A stretch of DNA of 64,000 nucleotides from Actinokineospora alba (GCF_004362515.1 NZ_SNXU01000001.1:5952001-6016000); one strand, 5' to 3'; positions 33,787 through 42,851 are shown, counted from the first letter of the stretch. Made by a program: numbers and translations. The notes: generated by a model not told the origin, from the sequence alone.

Positions 33787-34466
33787 TCGCTCAGGCTGGT
33801 CAGCTTCCCGGCGGCGACCGGGGCCAGCCGCGCGATGGCGGCCTGGGCGCGGGCGAGGGTCGACGCCTCGACGGTGACGACGCTGAGCACGTCCGCCTTC
33901 GCCAGCGCCAGCGTGCAGGTCGGGCGGCGGGGGTTGGTGGCGCACCACGTGTGTCCGGCGTCGACGCCGGGCGGAACCGCCGTCTTGGCGGCGTCGTCGA
34001 TCTCGTAGCGCAGGCCGTCGACGGTGAAGGTGCCGCAGTCGAGGGCATCCTTGAGGTCGTCGATGACCGATGATCCCGCAGCGTGGACGGCGACGTACTG
34101 GCGCAGCACGGAGCCGCTCGCGTACCGCCACGTGGTGGCGATGGCGTCCGTCGCGGACGGCAAGGGGGCGGCGCAGTCGGGCAGGGCGGTTTCGACCAGG
34201 GTCTTCGGGGCGCCGTCGGGCTGGACCTCTTCGGCTGCGAGGTCGATTGCTGTCAACGCGGCCGCAGCGGGGTCTGACGCGCGCCTGGTTGTCGTCGTCG
34301 TTGTTGTCGTGGTGCTTGTTGTGACCGGGCTCGGCGCGGCGGTCGTGGCCGCTTCCGAGGAAGGGTCGTCGTAGTACGTGTAGAGGTCGTTCGGGCGGTC
34401 AGAGCAAGCCGTGGCCAGGAGAACGGGGAGCACGGCGGCGCCAGCCAGCGCCTGCACACGACGCAC
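33783..34466 (-). CDS. Putative lipoprotein with poly-Thr linker
   Basis: 227 residues. The signal peptide ends in lipobox LATAC (VQALAGAAVLPVLLATACSD), so Cys21 is lipidated. A linker rich in Thr (TSTTTTTTTTT) leads to a C-terminal domain of about 160 residues with four cysteines (LPDCAAPL, ALDCGTFTV, TWCATN, PTCTLA) likely forming disulfides outside the membrane. The family is not recognised. It lies between mpa and dop, in a position where M. tuberculosis also carries a lipoprotein gene (lppK), though similarity cannot be tested here. Confidence 0.75.
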   Translation of the reverse strand: MRRVQALAGAAVLPVLLATACSDRPNDLYTYYDDPSSEAATTAAPSPVTTSTTTTTTTTTRRASDPAAAALTAIDLAAEEVQPDGAPKTLVETALPDCAAPLPSATDAIATTWRYASGSVLRQYVAVHAAGSSVIDDLKDALDCGTFTVDGLRYEIDDAAKTAVPPGVDAGHTWCATNPRRPTCTLALAKADVLSVVTVEASTLARAQAAIARLAPVAAGKLTSLSD

Positions 34467-34589
34467 GAGCGTCCCTTCGGGTGAGTGAAGTGTCGATCAA
34501 AACCTACCGGGGCCTGGGGCAGTTCGGCGGTTTGGGGTGGGTTGGCCTGCGCGGTCGCGGTGCCTGGTGCAGCCGTCGAGCGTTGGGTC

Positions 34590-35483
34590 TCAGGTCCAAG
34601 GCAGGTGGGATCTCGTTGCCCAGTATTCGGTGGGCGGTTCGCTGAGGTCGGGCAGGTTCGGCGGATCCAGGTCGGCGGCGCGCAGGTTGGAGGTGAGTTG
34701 GGCGGTGGTGACCGGGCCGATCAGGACCGCGTCCGCCCACGGTTGCGCCAGTGCGGCCGCCAGGGCGACGGCGTCGGGGGGTTCGGGGTGCGCGGCCAGG
34801 TCGGCGGGCGGTGTGACGGCGAGGCGGCCGTTGGCCAGGGCTTCCTTGATCGCGACGTGGGCGCCCGCGGCGTGGGCTTCGGTCAGGGCGGGGGCGGCCG
34901 ACGGTTCCAGCAGGTTCCAGGTCGACTGGACGGCCGTGAAGATCGTCACTCCCCCGCGTTCCAGGGCCAAGCCTCGGCGAACAGCCTCCGCCTGGGCCGG
35001 GCCGGAGGTGGAGAAACCCAGCCGTTGCCCGGAATCCGCCAGTTCGGCGAGGGCGTCGAGGAGTGGTTCGTCGGTGAACAGTGGACTGTCCACGGTCAGT
35101 GAGTGCACCTGGTAGAGCGCGACCCGCGAACCGAGCAGCGCGCGGGTTTCGGACCACTGCGACCGGAACCGGGACAGCGTGTGTTCCTTGACCTCGTGGA
35201 CCTTCGCGTCCATGCGCCAGTCGCCGACGTAGGTGTAGCCCCACTTGGACGACACGGTCACGTCCTCGTGGCCGCGGACGTCCAACCAACCGGCGAGGAA
35301 CTCCTCGGCCCGGCCGTAGGACCGCGCGGTGTCCACGCGTCGGACGCCTGCGGTGTAGGCGGCGTCGAGGACGTCCCAGGTGGTCGAGCGGAGGGTCTCG
35401 ACGTCGCGGTGGGTGGGTAGGTCGCGGCCGAGGTTGAGGTAGGCGGGCCTGCCCAGTGCGGCTAGGCCGAGGGTGAATCGCAC
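34590..35483 (-). CDS. Aldo/keto reductase
   Basis: About 297 residues from a GTG at 35483 (VRFTLGLAALGRPAYLNLGR). A TIM-barrel AKR. The catalytic tetrad is visible as Asp and Tyr in RRVDTARSYGRAEEF, Lys in VSSKWGYTY and His in LYQVHSLT. The NADPH-binding C-terminal helix region is AVLIGPVTTAQLTSNL. Substrate unknown. It follows mpa on the same strand after a strong hairpin, so it is probably expressed separately. Confidence 0.87.
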   Translation of the reverse strand: MRFTLGLAALGRPAYLNLGRDLPTHRDVETLRSTTWDVLDAAYTAGVRRVDTARSYGRAEEFLAGWLDVRGHEDVTVSSKWGYTYVGDWRMDAKVHEVKEHTLSRFRSQWSETRALLGSRVALYQVHSLTVDSPLFTDEPLLDALAELADSGQRLGFSTSGPAQAEAVRRGLALERGGVTIFTAVQSTWNLLEPSAAPALTEAHAAGAHVAIKEALANGRLAVTPPADLAAHPEPPDAVALAAALAQPWADAVLIGPVTTAQLTSNLRAADLDPPNLPDLSEPPTEYWATRSHLPWT

Positions 35484-35509
35484 CTGACGAGTATGCCCAG
35501 AGGCGCTGA

Positions 35510-35553
35510 ACAAGCGGGTGGCCCCGAGCGTTCGCTCGGGGCCACCCGCTTGT
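35510..35553 (-). terminator. Strong hairpin terminator after mpa
   Basis: A 21-bp perfect stem (35510-35530 with 35533-35553, starting ACAAGCGGGTGGCCCC) begins 2 bp past the mpa stop codon. It isolates mpa from the aldo/keto reductase gene. It lacks a long T-run. Confidence 0.85.
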
Positions 35554-35555
35554 CA

Positions 35556-37394
35556 TCAGAGGTATTGGCCGGTGTTCGTGGCCGTGTCGATCGCCCGACC
35601 CGAATCCTGGTTCTTGCCGGTCACCAGGGTGCGGATGTAGACGATGCGCTCGCCCTTCTTGCCCGAGATCCGTGCCCAGTCGTCCGGGTTGGTCGTGTTG
35701 GGCAGGTCCTCGTTCTCGGCGAACTCGTCGACGATCGCGTCGAGCAGGTGCTGGACCCGCAGACCGCGCTGCTGGGTTTCCAGCACCGACTTGATCGCCG
35801 CCTTCTTGGACCGGTCGACGATGTTCTGGATCATCGCGCCGGAGTTGAAGTCGCGGAAGTAGAGCACTTCCTTGTCTCCGTTGGCGTAGGTGACCTCGAG
35901 GAAGCGGTTCTCCTCGGTCTCCTCGTACATGCGCTCGACGGTGTGCTGGATCATCGCGTCGAGGCAGGCGCGCTTGTCGCCCGCGAACTCCGCGAGATCC
36001 TCGTCGTGGATCGGAAGGGTGGTGGTGAGGTACTTGGAGAAGATGTCCTTCGCCGCCTCCGCGTCCGGCCGCTCGATCTTGATCTTCACGTCGAGCCTGC
36101 CGGGTCGCAGGATCGCCGGGTCGATCATGTCCTCACGGTTGGACGCGCCGATGACGATGACGTTCTCCAGGCCCTCCACGCCGTCGATCTCACTGAGCAA
36201 CTGAGGCACGATCGTGGTCTCCACATCGGAGGACACGCCGCTGCCGCGGGTCCGGAAGATCGAGTCCATCTCATCGAAGAACACGATCACCGGCGTGCCT
36301 TCGGACGCCTTCTCACGCGCCCGCTGGAAGATCATCCGGATGTGCCGCTCGGTCTCGCCGACGAACTTGTTGAGCAGCTCCGGACCCTTGATGTTCAGGA
36401 AGTAGGACTTGGCTTCCGACGGCTGCGGCGCACCCGACGGGTCTTTGCTGGCCCGAGCCGCCGCGACCTGCTTGGCCAGGGAGTTCGCCACCGCTTTCGC
36501 GATGAGCGTCTTCCCGCAGCCGGGCGGGCCGTAGAGCAGCACGCCCTTGGGCGGCCGCAGCTCGTACTCGGCGAACAGGTCCTTGTGCAGGAAGGGCAGC
36601 TCCACGGCGTCGCGGATCTGCTCGATCTGCCGGAACAGGCCACCGATGTCGGAGTAGTCGACGTCCGGGACCTCCTCGAGCACGAGGTCCTCGACCTCGG
36701 CCTTGGGAACCCGTTCGTAGGCGTATCCGGATTTGGTGTCGACCAGCAGTGAGTCGCCTGCCTTGAGCGGGGAGTCCATCAGCGGATCGGCGAGCCAGAC
36801 CACTCGCTCCTCGTCGGCGTGCCCGACGACGAGCGCACGGCTCGGCTTCTCCTCGTCGAGACCGGTGAGCAGCTCACGCAGCGTCGAGACCTCGCCGATG
36901 CGTTCGTAGCCACCGCCCTCGACCACGGTCAGTGCCTCGTTGAGCCGGACCGACTGGCCGCGGCGCAGTGTGTCCGCCTCGACCGCGGGCGAGACCGAGA
37001 CCCGCATCCGCCGACCCGCCGTGAACACGTCGACGGTGCCGTCGTCGTGCACGGTCAGGAACACGCCGTAACCACTGGGTGGCTGGGCTAGTCGATCGAC
37101 CTCCTCACGCAACGCGAGCAACTGGCTGCGCGCCTCACGCAGCGTGTCGACCAACTTGGCGTTGCGTTCAGTGAGCTGGCTCACTCGCTCCGACGCCTCG
37201 GCCAACCTTTGCTCGAGCAGCCGCGAATGCCGCGGCGATTCCGTCAGTTTCCGGCGCAGCAGGGAGACTTCCTCTTCAAGGAATCGGATCTGCGCGGCCT
37301 CCGAGCGCGACTCGCGCTCCTCTGGCTGGCCGGGCGTGTCACCGTGCTCATCGTCGGCTTCTTCTGGCCGACTGCCGGGACGATCGTGCTGCAT
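35556..37394 (-). CDS. mpa: Proteasomal AAA+ ATPase Mpa/ARC
   Basis: 612 residues from the ATG at 37394, with a strong GGGAGGAGG ribosome site 7 nt upstream. Order: a disordered N-terminus, a coiled coil (about 31-104) that captures Pup, two OB domains (about 105-235), the AAA+ module with Walker A GPPGCGKT (289-296), Walker B IVFFDEMDS and second region of homology GASNREDMIDPAILRPGR, and a C-terminus ending GQYL with the penultimate tyrosine needed to open the 20S gate. It unfolds pupylated proteins and feeds them to PrcAB. It stands 4 kb from dop, separated by three unrelated genes. Confidence 0.96.
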   Translation of the reverse strand: MQHDRPGSRPEEADDEHGDTPGQPEERESRSEAAQIRFLEEEVSLLRRKLTESPRHSRLLEQRLAEASERVSQLTERNAKLVDTLREARSQLLALREEVDRLAQPPSGYGVFLTVHDDGTVDVFTAGRRMRVSVSPAVEADTLRRGQSVRLNEALTVVEGGGYERIGEVSTLRELLTGLDEEKPSRALVVGHADEERVVWLADPLMDSPLKAGDSLLVDTKSGYAYERVPKAEVEDLVLEEVPDVDYSDIGGLFRQIEQIRDAVELPFLHKDLFAEYELRPPKGVLLYGPPGCGKTLIAKAVANSLAKQVAAARASKDPSGAPQPSEAKSYFLNIKGPELLNKFVGETERHIRMIFQRAREKASEGTPVIVFFDEMDSIFRTRGSGVSSDVETTIVPQLLSEIDGVEGLENVIVIGASNREDMIDPAILRPGRLDVKIKIERPDAEAAKDIFSKYLTTTLPIHDEDLAEFAGDKRACLDAMIQHTVERMYEETEENRFLEVTYANGDKEVLYFRDFNSGAMIQNIVDRSKKAAIKSVLETQQRGLRVQHLLDAIVDEFAENEDLPNTTNPDDWARISGKKGERIVYIRTLVTGKNQDSGRAIDTATNTGQYL

Positions 37395-37858
37395 GTCGGC
37401 ACCTCCTCCCGAACTCGTACCTTCTACGGTACCGGCGATCACCGACAACAACAGAGCTTCCAGCTGTCGGAACCCGCGTGTCACACCTCAGCAATACCCA
37501 CTCGGCGGCACTTGATCCACCAAGCCGGTCACTCGGAGGCCTGCCACCTCGCTACGTTGCGTCGGTGTATTACGCCAACCGCGCGCCACGTTGGCAACCC
37601 CATTTGGCCACCATGTGGACACTCCCACGTTGTCGCACCACCGGGTCCACTCCGGACGTGCGCAGCCGGGCGTTCCCGATTCGTCATCCGATCGCCGCCG
37701 GGCGGAGTCCGCGAGGTCCCGATACCACCGACGCGGGCGAATAGGGTGCCCATACCACGAGGGTCACCCTCACGGGATACCTTCCGATGGGAACGAGACG
37801 GCCCCCGAAGCCGTCTAGGGAACGTTGTCGAAACCGACACGAGGAGTCAGGGGCGAGC
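37395..37858. other. 464-bp intergenic region between mpa and the tandem membrane-protein genes
   Basis: No gene is supported here. It must hold the mpa promoter (minus) and that of the gene at 37859 (plus). I see a GTACC-N6-GGTAC inverted repeat at 37417-37432 near mpa, a GAGGGTcACCCTC palindrome at 37759-37771, and a small stem AGACGGC/GCCGTCT at 37796-37816 upstream of the plus-strand gene. These may be operator or leader structures. I give no promoter call. Confidence 0.4.
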
Positions 37859-38518
37859 ATGACCTACCCACCGCAGCAGCCCGGCCCATACGGCCCGCAG
37901 GGGCCGTACGGCCAGCAGCCTGACCCGTTCGCCGGGCAGACCGCGTACCAGGGCCTCGGTGGCTACCCCGGCGGCGGCGAGCCGCCCGCGCCGAAGAACA
38001 CCGGCAAGATCGTGGCCATCGTGGCCATCGCGGTGCTGGTGCTCGGCGGCGGCGGAGCGGCCGCGTATTTCCTGACCAAGGGTGACGACAAGCCCTCGAC
38101 GGCGGCTCCCGCGAGCTCGGAGTCGTCCAAGCCCGAGCCGTCGGAGTCCGACAAGCCCAAGCCGACGAAGTCCACCAAGCCCGGCACGGACACCGGCAAC
38201 GCCGCCTCCCCCGAGGACATCGTCACCGCCTACATCGCCGCGTACGAGAAGAAGGACTTCTCCACGGTCACCGCCGAGGCGTGCGAGCCCTACAAGAAGA
38301 AGTACGGCACCGACACGAGCTCGCTCGAGGACAAGCTGAGCAAGTACGAGGTCAAGGGCACGGCGAAGGGCGACCCCGAGGTCAAGGGGTCCGTCGCCAC
38401 CGCGGAGATCGACTTGGTGCTGACCCCGGAAACGGGCGAGCCCAAGCCCGCCCACATTCGCATCAAGATCGTCAAGGAAGACGGCGTGTGGCGGTTCTGT
38501 GGAGAAGAAACCGCCTGA
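37859..38518 (+). CDS. Pro/Gln-tailed single-pass membrane protein (tandem paralogue 1)
   Basis: 219 residues from the ATG at 37859. Residues 1-45 are a Pro/Gly/Tyr/Gln-rich cytoplasmic tail (MTYPPQQPGPYGPQ). One transmembrane helix follows (GKIVAIVAIAVLVLGGGGAA), then a Ser/Pro/Lys linker and an outer domain of about 100 residues (SPEDIVTAYIAAYEKKDF, CEPYKKKYG, later WRFCGEE) that resembles DUF4878/NTF2-like folds with two cysteines. Its neighbour at 38606 shares the start MTYPPQQPGPYG, the TM and FLTKGDDKPST, so the pair arose by duplication with divergence of the outer domain. Function unknown. Confidence 0.8.
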   Translation: MTYPPQQPGPYGPQGPYGQQPDPFAGQTAYQGLGGYPGGGEPPAPKNTGKIVAIVAIAVLVLGGGGAAAYFLTKGDDKPSTAAPASSESSKPEPSESDKPKPTKSTKPGTDTGNAASPEDIVTAYIAAYEKKDFSTVTAEACEPYKKKYGTDTSSLEDKLSKYEVKGTAKGDPEVKGSVATAEIDLVLTPETGEPKPAHIRIKIVKEDGVWRFCGEETA

Positions 38519-38605
38519 TCAGGCTCGTCCCCCGCAACGCCGCTCCACGAGCGGGCGATTTATCAACGAACGTTCCACCCAATAACCGAGGAGTCGGGTC
38601 CGGAG

Positions 38606-39394
38606 ATGACCTACCCACCACAGCAGCCCGGCCCGTACGGCCAAGACCCGCAGGGTCAGCCCGACCCCTACGGCCAGCAGCAGCCCTATGGCCAGCCCGG
38701 TTACGGCCAGCAGCCGGGCCAGCAGCCCGCGTGGGGCCAGCCGCAGGGCTATGACCAGACCCAGCAGTACGGCCAGGTCCCCCAGGACCCGTACAACGCC
38801 CCGGATCCGTACTCCCAGCAGCAGCAACAGCAGTTCGGCGGGTACGGGCCGGGCGGTGTGCCGCCCAAGAGCAACACCGGCAAGATCGTGGCGATCGTCG
38901 CGATCGCGCTGCTCGTGCTCGGCGGCGCCGGGACCGGCGTGTACTTCCTGACCAAGGGCGACGACAAGCCGAGCACCACGGCCGGGACGGATTCGACCTC
39001 GTCGGCGAAGCCGAAGCCCACGACGACCGAGGAGGAGCCCACCGAGTCCTCCGAGGAGACGACCACCACCACGAAGAAGTCCTCCGGCGGCGGTGGCGCG
39101 GGCGGTGGCGGCGCGGACATCGCGGCGGCGGGCCAGAAGTACGCCGACGCGGTCAACGCCAAGGATGAGGCCGCGGCCAAGGCGCTGACCTGCGACGGGA
39201 CCGACCCCGGGATCATGTACACCTCGGTCACCGACGGTGGCGCCGACGCCAAGGTGACGGTGGTCGGCGAGCCCACGCTCTACGGCGACGAGAACGGCAA
39301 GGTCGACACCGAGGTCGTGATCGGGGGCAGCTCGCCGATCAAGTTCCCGATCGTGTTCGAGAAGAAGTCCAAGGGCTGGTGCGTCTCGCTCTGA
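38606..39394 (+). CDS. Pro/Gln-tailed single-pass membrane protein (tandem paralogue 2)
   Basis: 262 residues. The cytoplasmic tail is longer (about 85 residues of YGQ/PYGQ repeats). The TM segment NTGKIVAIVAIALLVLGGAG and the flank FLTKGDDKPST are nearly identical to paralogue 1. A Thr/Glu and Gly linker leads to an outer domain with two cysteines (ALTCDGTDPG, KGWCVSL). It lies 87 bp downstream of paralogue 1 and ends at a bidirectional terminator. The N-tail also resembles the DUF4333 protein at 9.5-10.2 kb, suggesting a common architecture: disordered cytoplasmic tail, one helix, variable outer domain. Confidence 0.8.
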   Translation: MTYPPQQPGPYGQDPQGQPDPYGQQQPYGQPGYGQQPGQQPAWGQPQGYDQTQQYGQVPQDPYNAPDPYSQQQQQQFGGYGPGGVPPKSNTGKIVAIVAIALLVLGGAGTGVYFLTKGDDKPSTTAGTDSTSSAKPKPTTTEEEPTESSEETTTTTKKSSGGGGAGGGGADIAAAGQKYADAVNAKDEAAAKALTCDGTDPGIMYTSVTDGGADAKVTVVGEPTLYGDENGKVDTEVVIGGSSPIKFPIVFEKKSKGWCVSL

Positions 39395-39405
39395 CGCTTC
39401 CACGA

Positions 39406-39452
39406 GACCGGGTGGCCGGGGCGACAGCGCCCTGACCACCCGGTCTTTCGTT
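39406..39452. terminator. Bidirectional terminator between convergent genes
   Basis: GACCGGGTGG (39406-39415) pairs with CCACCCGGTC (39436-39445) around an inner stem GGGCG/CGCCC. TTTCGTTT follows on the plus strand. It serves the plus-strand membrane-protein gene and the minus-strand trmI, whose stop is at 39458. Confidence 0.85.
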
Positions 39453-39457
39453 TGGAC

Positions 39458-40291
39458 CTAGCCCTTGCTGGGGCGGCGCTGCGGCCGGGGGGCGACCACG
39501 CCGTCGGCGAGCCTGCGAGCGGTCAGCAGGAACGCGGTGTGCCCGATCATGCGGTGCTCGGGGCGCACGGCCAGGCCGACGACGTGCCACGGCCGGATGA
39601 GCGTCTCCCAGGCCTGCGGCTCGGTCCAGCAGGTCTGCTCGCGCAGCGCCTCGGTGACCTTCGACAGCTGGGTCGTGGTCGCCACGTAGACGACCAGCAC
39701 GCCGCCGGGGATGAGGTTCTCCGCGACCACGCCGAGCTGCTCCCACGGGGCCAGCATGTCCAGGATGACCCGGTCGACCTCGCCGGAGTGCTCGGCCAGG
39801 TCGGACACGGTCAGCGTCCAGTTCTCGGGGTGCTCCCCGTAGAACTGGACCACGTTGCGCTCGGCGTGGTCGGCGTGGTCCTGGCGGATCTCATAGGACG
39901 TGACGCTGCCCGTGGGGCCGACCGCGCGCAGCAGCGAGCAGGTCAGCGCGCCGGAGCCCGCCCCGGCCTCGAGCACGCGCGCGCCCGGGAAGATGTCGCC
40001 CTGCATGACGATCTGGGCGGCGTCCTTCGGGTAGATCACCTGCGCGCCGCGCGGCATCGACAGCACGTAGTCCGACAGCAGCGGGCGCAGCGCCAGGTAG
40101 GACGTGCCCGCCGCGGAGCTGACCACGGAGCCCTCTGGCTGGCCGATGATGTCGTCGTGGGCGAGCGCACCACGGTGGGTGTGGTACTTCTCGCCCGTCT
40201 CGAGGACCAGGGTGTAGTGCCTGCCCTTGGGGTCGGTGAGCTGTACCCGGTCCCCTGCCTCGAAGGGACCGCTGACCTTGCGTGCCGACAC
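39458..40291 (-). CDS. trmI: tRNA (adenine-58-N1)-methyltransferase TrmI
   Basis: 277 residues from a GTG (GAGG 6 nt upstream). The N-terminal beta domain (about 1-75) is followed by a Rossmann methyltransferase domain: motif I VLEAGAGSGALTCSLL, a YEIRQDHADHAERNV acidic loop, and VDRVILDMLAPWEQL. As a homotetramer the enzyme makes m1A58 in tRNA. M. tuberculosis Rv2118c is the well-studied homologue in the same genomic place. It is downstream of the M50 protease gene by 65 bp on the same strand. Confidence 0.94.
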   Translation of the reverse strand: MSARKVSGPFEAGDRVQLTDPKGRHYTLVLETGEKYHTHRGALAHDDIIGQPEGSVVSSAAGTSYLALRPLLSDYVLSMPRGAQVIYPKDAAQIVMQGDIFPGARVLEAGAGSGALTCSLLRAVGPTGSVTSYEIRQDHADHAERNVVQFYGEHPENWTLTVSDLAEHSGEVDRVILDMLAPWEQLGVVAENLIPGGVLVVYVATTTQLSKVTEALREQTCWTEPQAWETLIRPWHVVGLAVRPEHRMIGHTAFLLTARRLADGVVAPRPQRRPSKG

Positions 40292-40356
40292 CGACGCCTC
40301 GCTTCCGTCCTGCTGTGAACCAACGAGAGATGGTCGCAGAAGGTGAAGTCGGGCGG

Positions 40357-41481
40357 TCAGTCAACCCCTCGGTCGAGTGCGGCGCGGAGATCGTCACGGT
40401 GCAGCACGCCGCTCGGGCGGCCTTCGTCGTCGACCACGAGAAACTGCCAGGAGGCGGTCTGGTGGACGCGGTCGATGATGTCCTCGCCGGATTCGGCGGC
40501 CAGCAGCACCGACTCCGGGCGGATCGGCTCGGCGGCGAGTTCGGCGGGCGCGTGCGGCGAGCGCTCGGCGAGTTCGCGGGCGGCGATCTCGTCCAGCAGG
40601 CCCGCGGCGACCCCGTCGGCGCGCACGAGCACGACCCCGCGGCCCGCGGCGGCGCCGAGCGCGTCGGCGACCGGGCTCTCGGCGGGCAGTTGCAGAATGG
40701 GACGGACCAGGTCGCTGAGCCGCAGCCCCGCGGGCCAGGTCCGCTGCCGCTCGTGGGCCAGTTCGCCGCCCGCGCCCGCGCCGACGAACCACGCGGTCAG
40801 CAGGCACACGCCCAGCCGCAGCCAGCGGTCCGGCGCCTCGGTGGCCAGGCCCCACAGCGCCCACAGGACGAGCAGGGTCGCGACCGCCCAGCCGCCCACC
40901 ACCGCGGCCCGGGTGCCCGCGCCACGCCTGCCGGTGAGTGCCCAGACACCCGCGCGCAGCATCCGGCCGCCGTCGAGGGGAAGACCGGGCAGCAGGTTGA
41001 ACACGGCGACGGCGGCGTTGGCGAAAGCGCACTCCAGGACCAGCACCCACACCGGGCCGGACGCGGGCATCACCATGGCGGCGAGGCCGAACACGGCGGC
41101 GAGCAGCACCGACACGGCGGGCCCGGCGGCGGCGATCGCGCCTTCGTGGCCGGGTTTGCTGGGGGTGCGGACGATCTCCGACAGCCCGCCGAGCAGGAAC
41201 AGCCGAAGCCTGCGCACGGGCAGACCGAGGCGCAGCGCGACCACGCAGTGTCCGAGTTCGTGCGCGAGCACCGAAAGCCCGAGCAGGACGGCGAAGGCGG
41301 TGGCCAGCAGCACCGAGGTGAGCATGGTCGCGCCGGGCAGCAGCCTGCCGACGAGCGGGGTGTAGAAGACGACCACGGCCGCCGCGCCGAGCCACCACGA
41401 CGGCGCGAGGACGACCGGAACCCCGCTGTAGCGGAACAAGAGCAGGCCGCCGGGCGCGCGGGGTGCCGTGGTGCTCGCCAT
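40357..41481 (-). CDS. Site-2 protease family (M50) membrane metalloprotease with CBS domains
   Basis: 374 residues. About six transmembrane helices. The zinc motif is AHELGHCV near residue 74, and the third ligand lies in NLLPGLPLDGGRML near residue 168. The C-terminal part (about 250-374) has two CBS-like motifs (DALGAAAGRGVVLVRADGVA; SWQFLVVDDEGRPSGVLHRD), which bind nucleotides in relatives. It cleaves within membrane helices. The substrate is unknown. Syntenic with M. tuberculosis Rv2120c-Rv2119 region only in position. It is divergent from the nuclease gene. Confidence 0.88.
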   Translation of the reverse strand: MASTTAPRAPGGLLLFRYSGVPVVLAPSWWLGAAAVVVFYTPLVGRLLPGATMLTSVLLATAFAVLLGLSVLAHELGHCVVALRLGLPVRRLRLFLLGGLSEIVRTPSKPGHEGAIAAAGPAVSVLLAAVFGLAAMVMPASGPVWVLVLECAFANAAVAVFNLLPGLPLDGGRMLRAGVWALTGRRGAGTRAAVVGGWAVATLLVLWALWGLATEAPDRWLRLGVCLLTAWFVGAGAGGELAHERQRTWPAGLRLSDLVRPILQLPAESPVADALGAAAGRGVVLVRADGVAAGLLDEIAARELAERSPHAPAELAAEPIRPESVLLAAESGEDIIDRVHQTASWQFLVVDDEGRPSGVLHRDDLRAALDRGVD

Positions 41482-41606
41482 TGGGACACCTTAGGCCCGG
41501 CGGGTGTGGCCTCGTTGATCGCCACTGTGATCGCCTTCGTGATCCCCCACAGAACACGCTCGGCGTCCTCCCCGGAACTGTCGGTGCCCGACACTATGGT
41601 CTGGGC

Positions 41607-42503
41607 ATGTTCTCCGGACCAGGAACGGAACCCGGCTCGACGCCCGACGCGGCGGCGGCGCCGCGGCGACCGGCGCTGTCACCGTCACGCGCGGGCGATT
41701 TCAAGCAATGCCCGCTGCTCTACCGGTTCCGCGCGGTGGACCGGCTGCCGGAGACACCGACGAAGGCGCAGGTCCGCGGCACGGTCGTGCACGCGGTCCT
41801 GGAACAGCTCTACGCGCTGCCCGCCGACGAGCGCCAGCCCGACCGGGCCCACGCGATGATCGCGCCGACGTGGGAGCGGTTGTCGGCGGAGGAGCCGGGG
41901 CTGACCGCGATCTTCGACGGCGAGAGCGTCGAGGAGCAGCTGGCGGCGTGGCTGGAGTCCGCGGGCGGGTTGGTCGACGGGTACTTCGAGCTGGAGGACC
42001 CGCGCAGGCTGCAGCCCGAGGCGTGCGAGCTGCTGGTCGAGACCGAGCTCGACTCGGGGGTCCTGCTGCGCGGCTACATCGACCGCCTCGACGTCGCGCC
42101 GACCGGCGAGATCCGGGTGGTCGACTACAAGACGGGCGTCGCGCCACGCGAGATCGGCGAGGCGAAGGCCTTGTTCCAGATGAAGTTCTACGCGCTGGCC
42201 CTGTGGCGGCTGCGGGGCGTGGTCCCCCGCCAGCTGCGGCTGATGTACCTGGCCGACCGCCAGTCCCTGGCCTACACCCCGGACGAAGCCGAGCTGTCCC
42301 GCTTCGAACGCACCCTCGACGCCATCTGGACCGCCATCCTCCGCGCCGCACCCACCGGCGACTTCCGGCCGAACAAGACGAAACTATGCGATTGGTGTTC
42401 CCACCAAGCGATCTGCCCCGCCTTCGGCGGCACCCCACCGGCGTATCCGGGCTGGCCGGAGCCGGACTCGGGGGACGAGACGATCTTGGAACGGGCCGAC
42501 TGA
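41607..42503 (+). CDS. RecB-like PD-(D/E)XK nuclease with probable 4Fe-4S cluster
   Basis: 298 residues from the ATG at 41607. The nuclease core shows VRGTVVHAVLEQLY (conserved His), LLRGYIDRLDV (Asp) and IRVVDYKTG (the D-YK motif). Cysteines at 35 (DFKQCPLLYRF) and 261, 264 and 270 (CDWCSHQAIC) fit the Cys-pattern of AddB/Cas4-like Fe-S nucleases. The homologue Rv2119 is in the same place next to trmI. It is a single-strand or end-processing exonuclease in repair, with no helicase partner nearby. Confidence 0.9.
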   Translation: MFSGPGTEPGSTPDAAAAPRRPALSPSRAGDFKQCPLLYRFRAVDRLPETPTKAQVRGTVVHAVLEQLYALPADERQPDRAHAMIAPTWERLSAEEPGLTAIFDGESVEEQLAAWLESAGGLVDGYFELEDPRRLQPEACELLVETELDSGVLLRGYIDRLDVAPTGEIRVVDYKTGVAPREIGEAKALFQMKFYALALWRLRGVVPRQLRLMYLADRQSLAYTPDEAELSRFERTLDAIWTAILRAAPTGDFRPNKTKLCDWCSHQAICPAFGGTPPAYPGWPEPDSGDETILERAD

Positions 42504-42641
42504 CCGACCGAGCGGCCTTTATGCCTGTTTTGGCTTTGGGTGGGGGTGCCTGTTTGGGTGGGCGGGGTGGTCAGGATCGCTGTACTTGTCGACTGGGGAC
42601 TCACCCCGACGCCTGAGGCGAGGCCACCAACCCCACTGCAG

Positions 42642-42771
42642 CTTCGGGTGGTTGGGCTTTATTCGGGGCGGAGATGGCCCTACCCTCGCGGGGGCGGGGC
42701 TTCCCTTTCCCCACGCTCTTGACCCGCAGGGCCATCTCAGGGGTCCCCGAATCAAGCCCAACCACCCGAAG
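42642..42771. repeat. Nested inverted-repeat element, copy B (diverged)
   Basis: Arms of 27 nt (42642-42668, ending ATTCGGGG, and 42745-42771) pair with one mismatch. An inner 11-bp stem GAGATGGCCCT (42671-42681) pairs with 42728-42738. The layout (outer arm with GGTGGTT and ATTCGGGG, short gap, inner stem with GGCC, structured loop) equals copies A and C although arm sequences differ. A stray arm fragment CCTGTTTGGGTGGGC lies at 42549. It fills most of the 348-bp gap between the nuclease and thioesterase genes, which holds nothing else I can support. Confidence 0.75.
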
Positions 42772-42851
42772 GTGCACACCACCCAAGCCCGCGGTGTGGA
42801 CATGCGGAAGGTGCACCCACCACAACAACAGGCTGGCGGAACGAGGGGACG

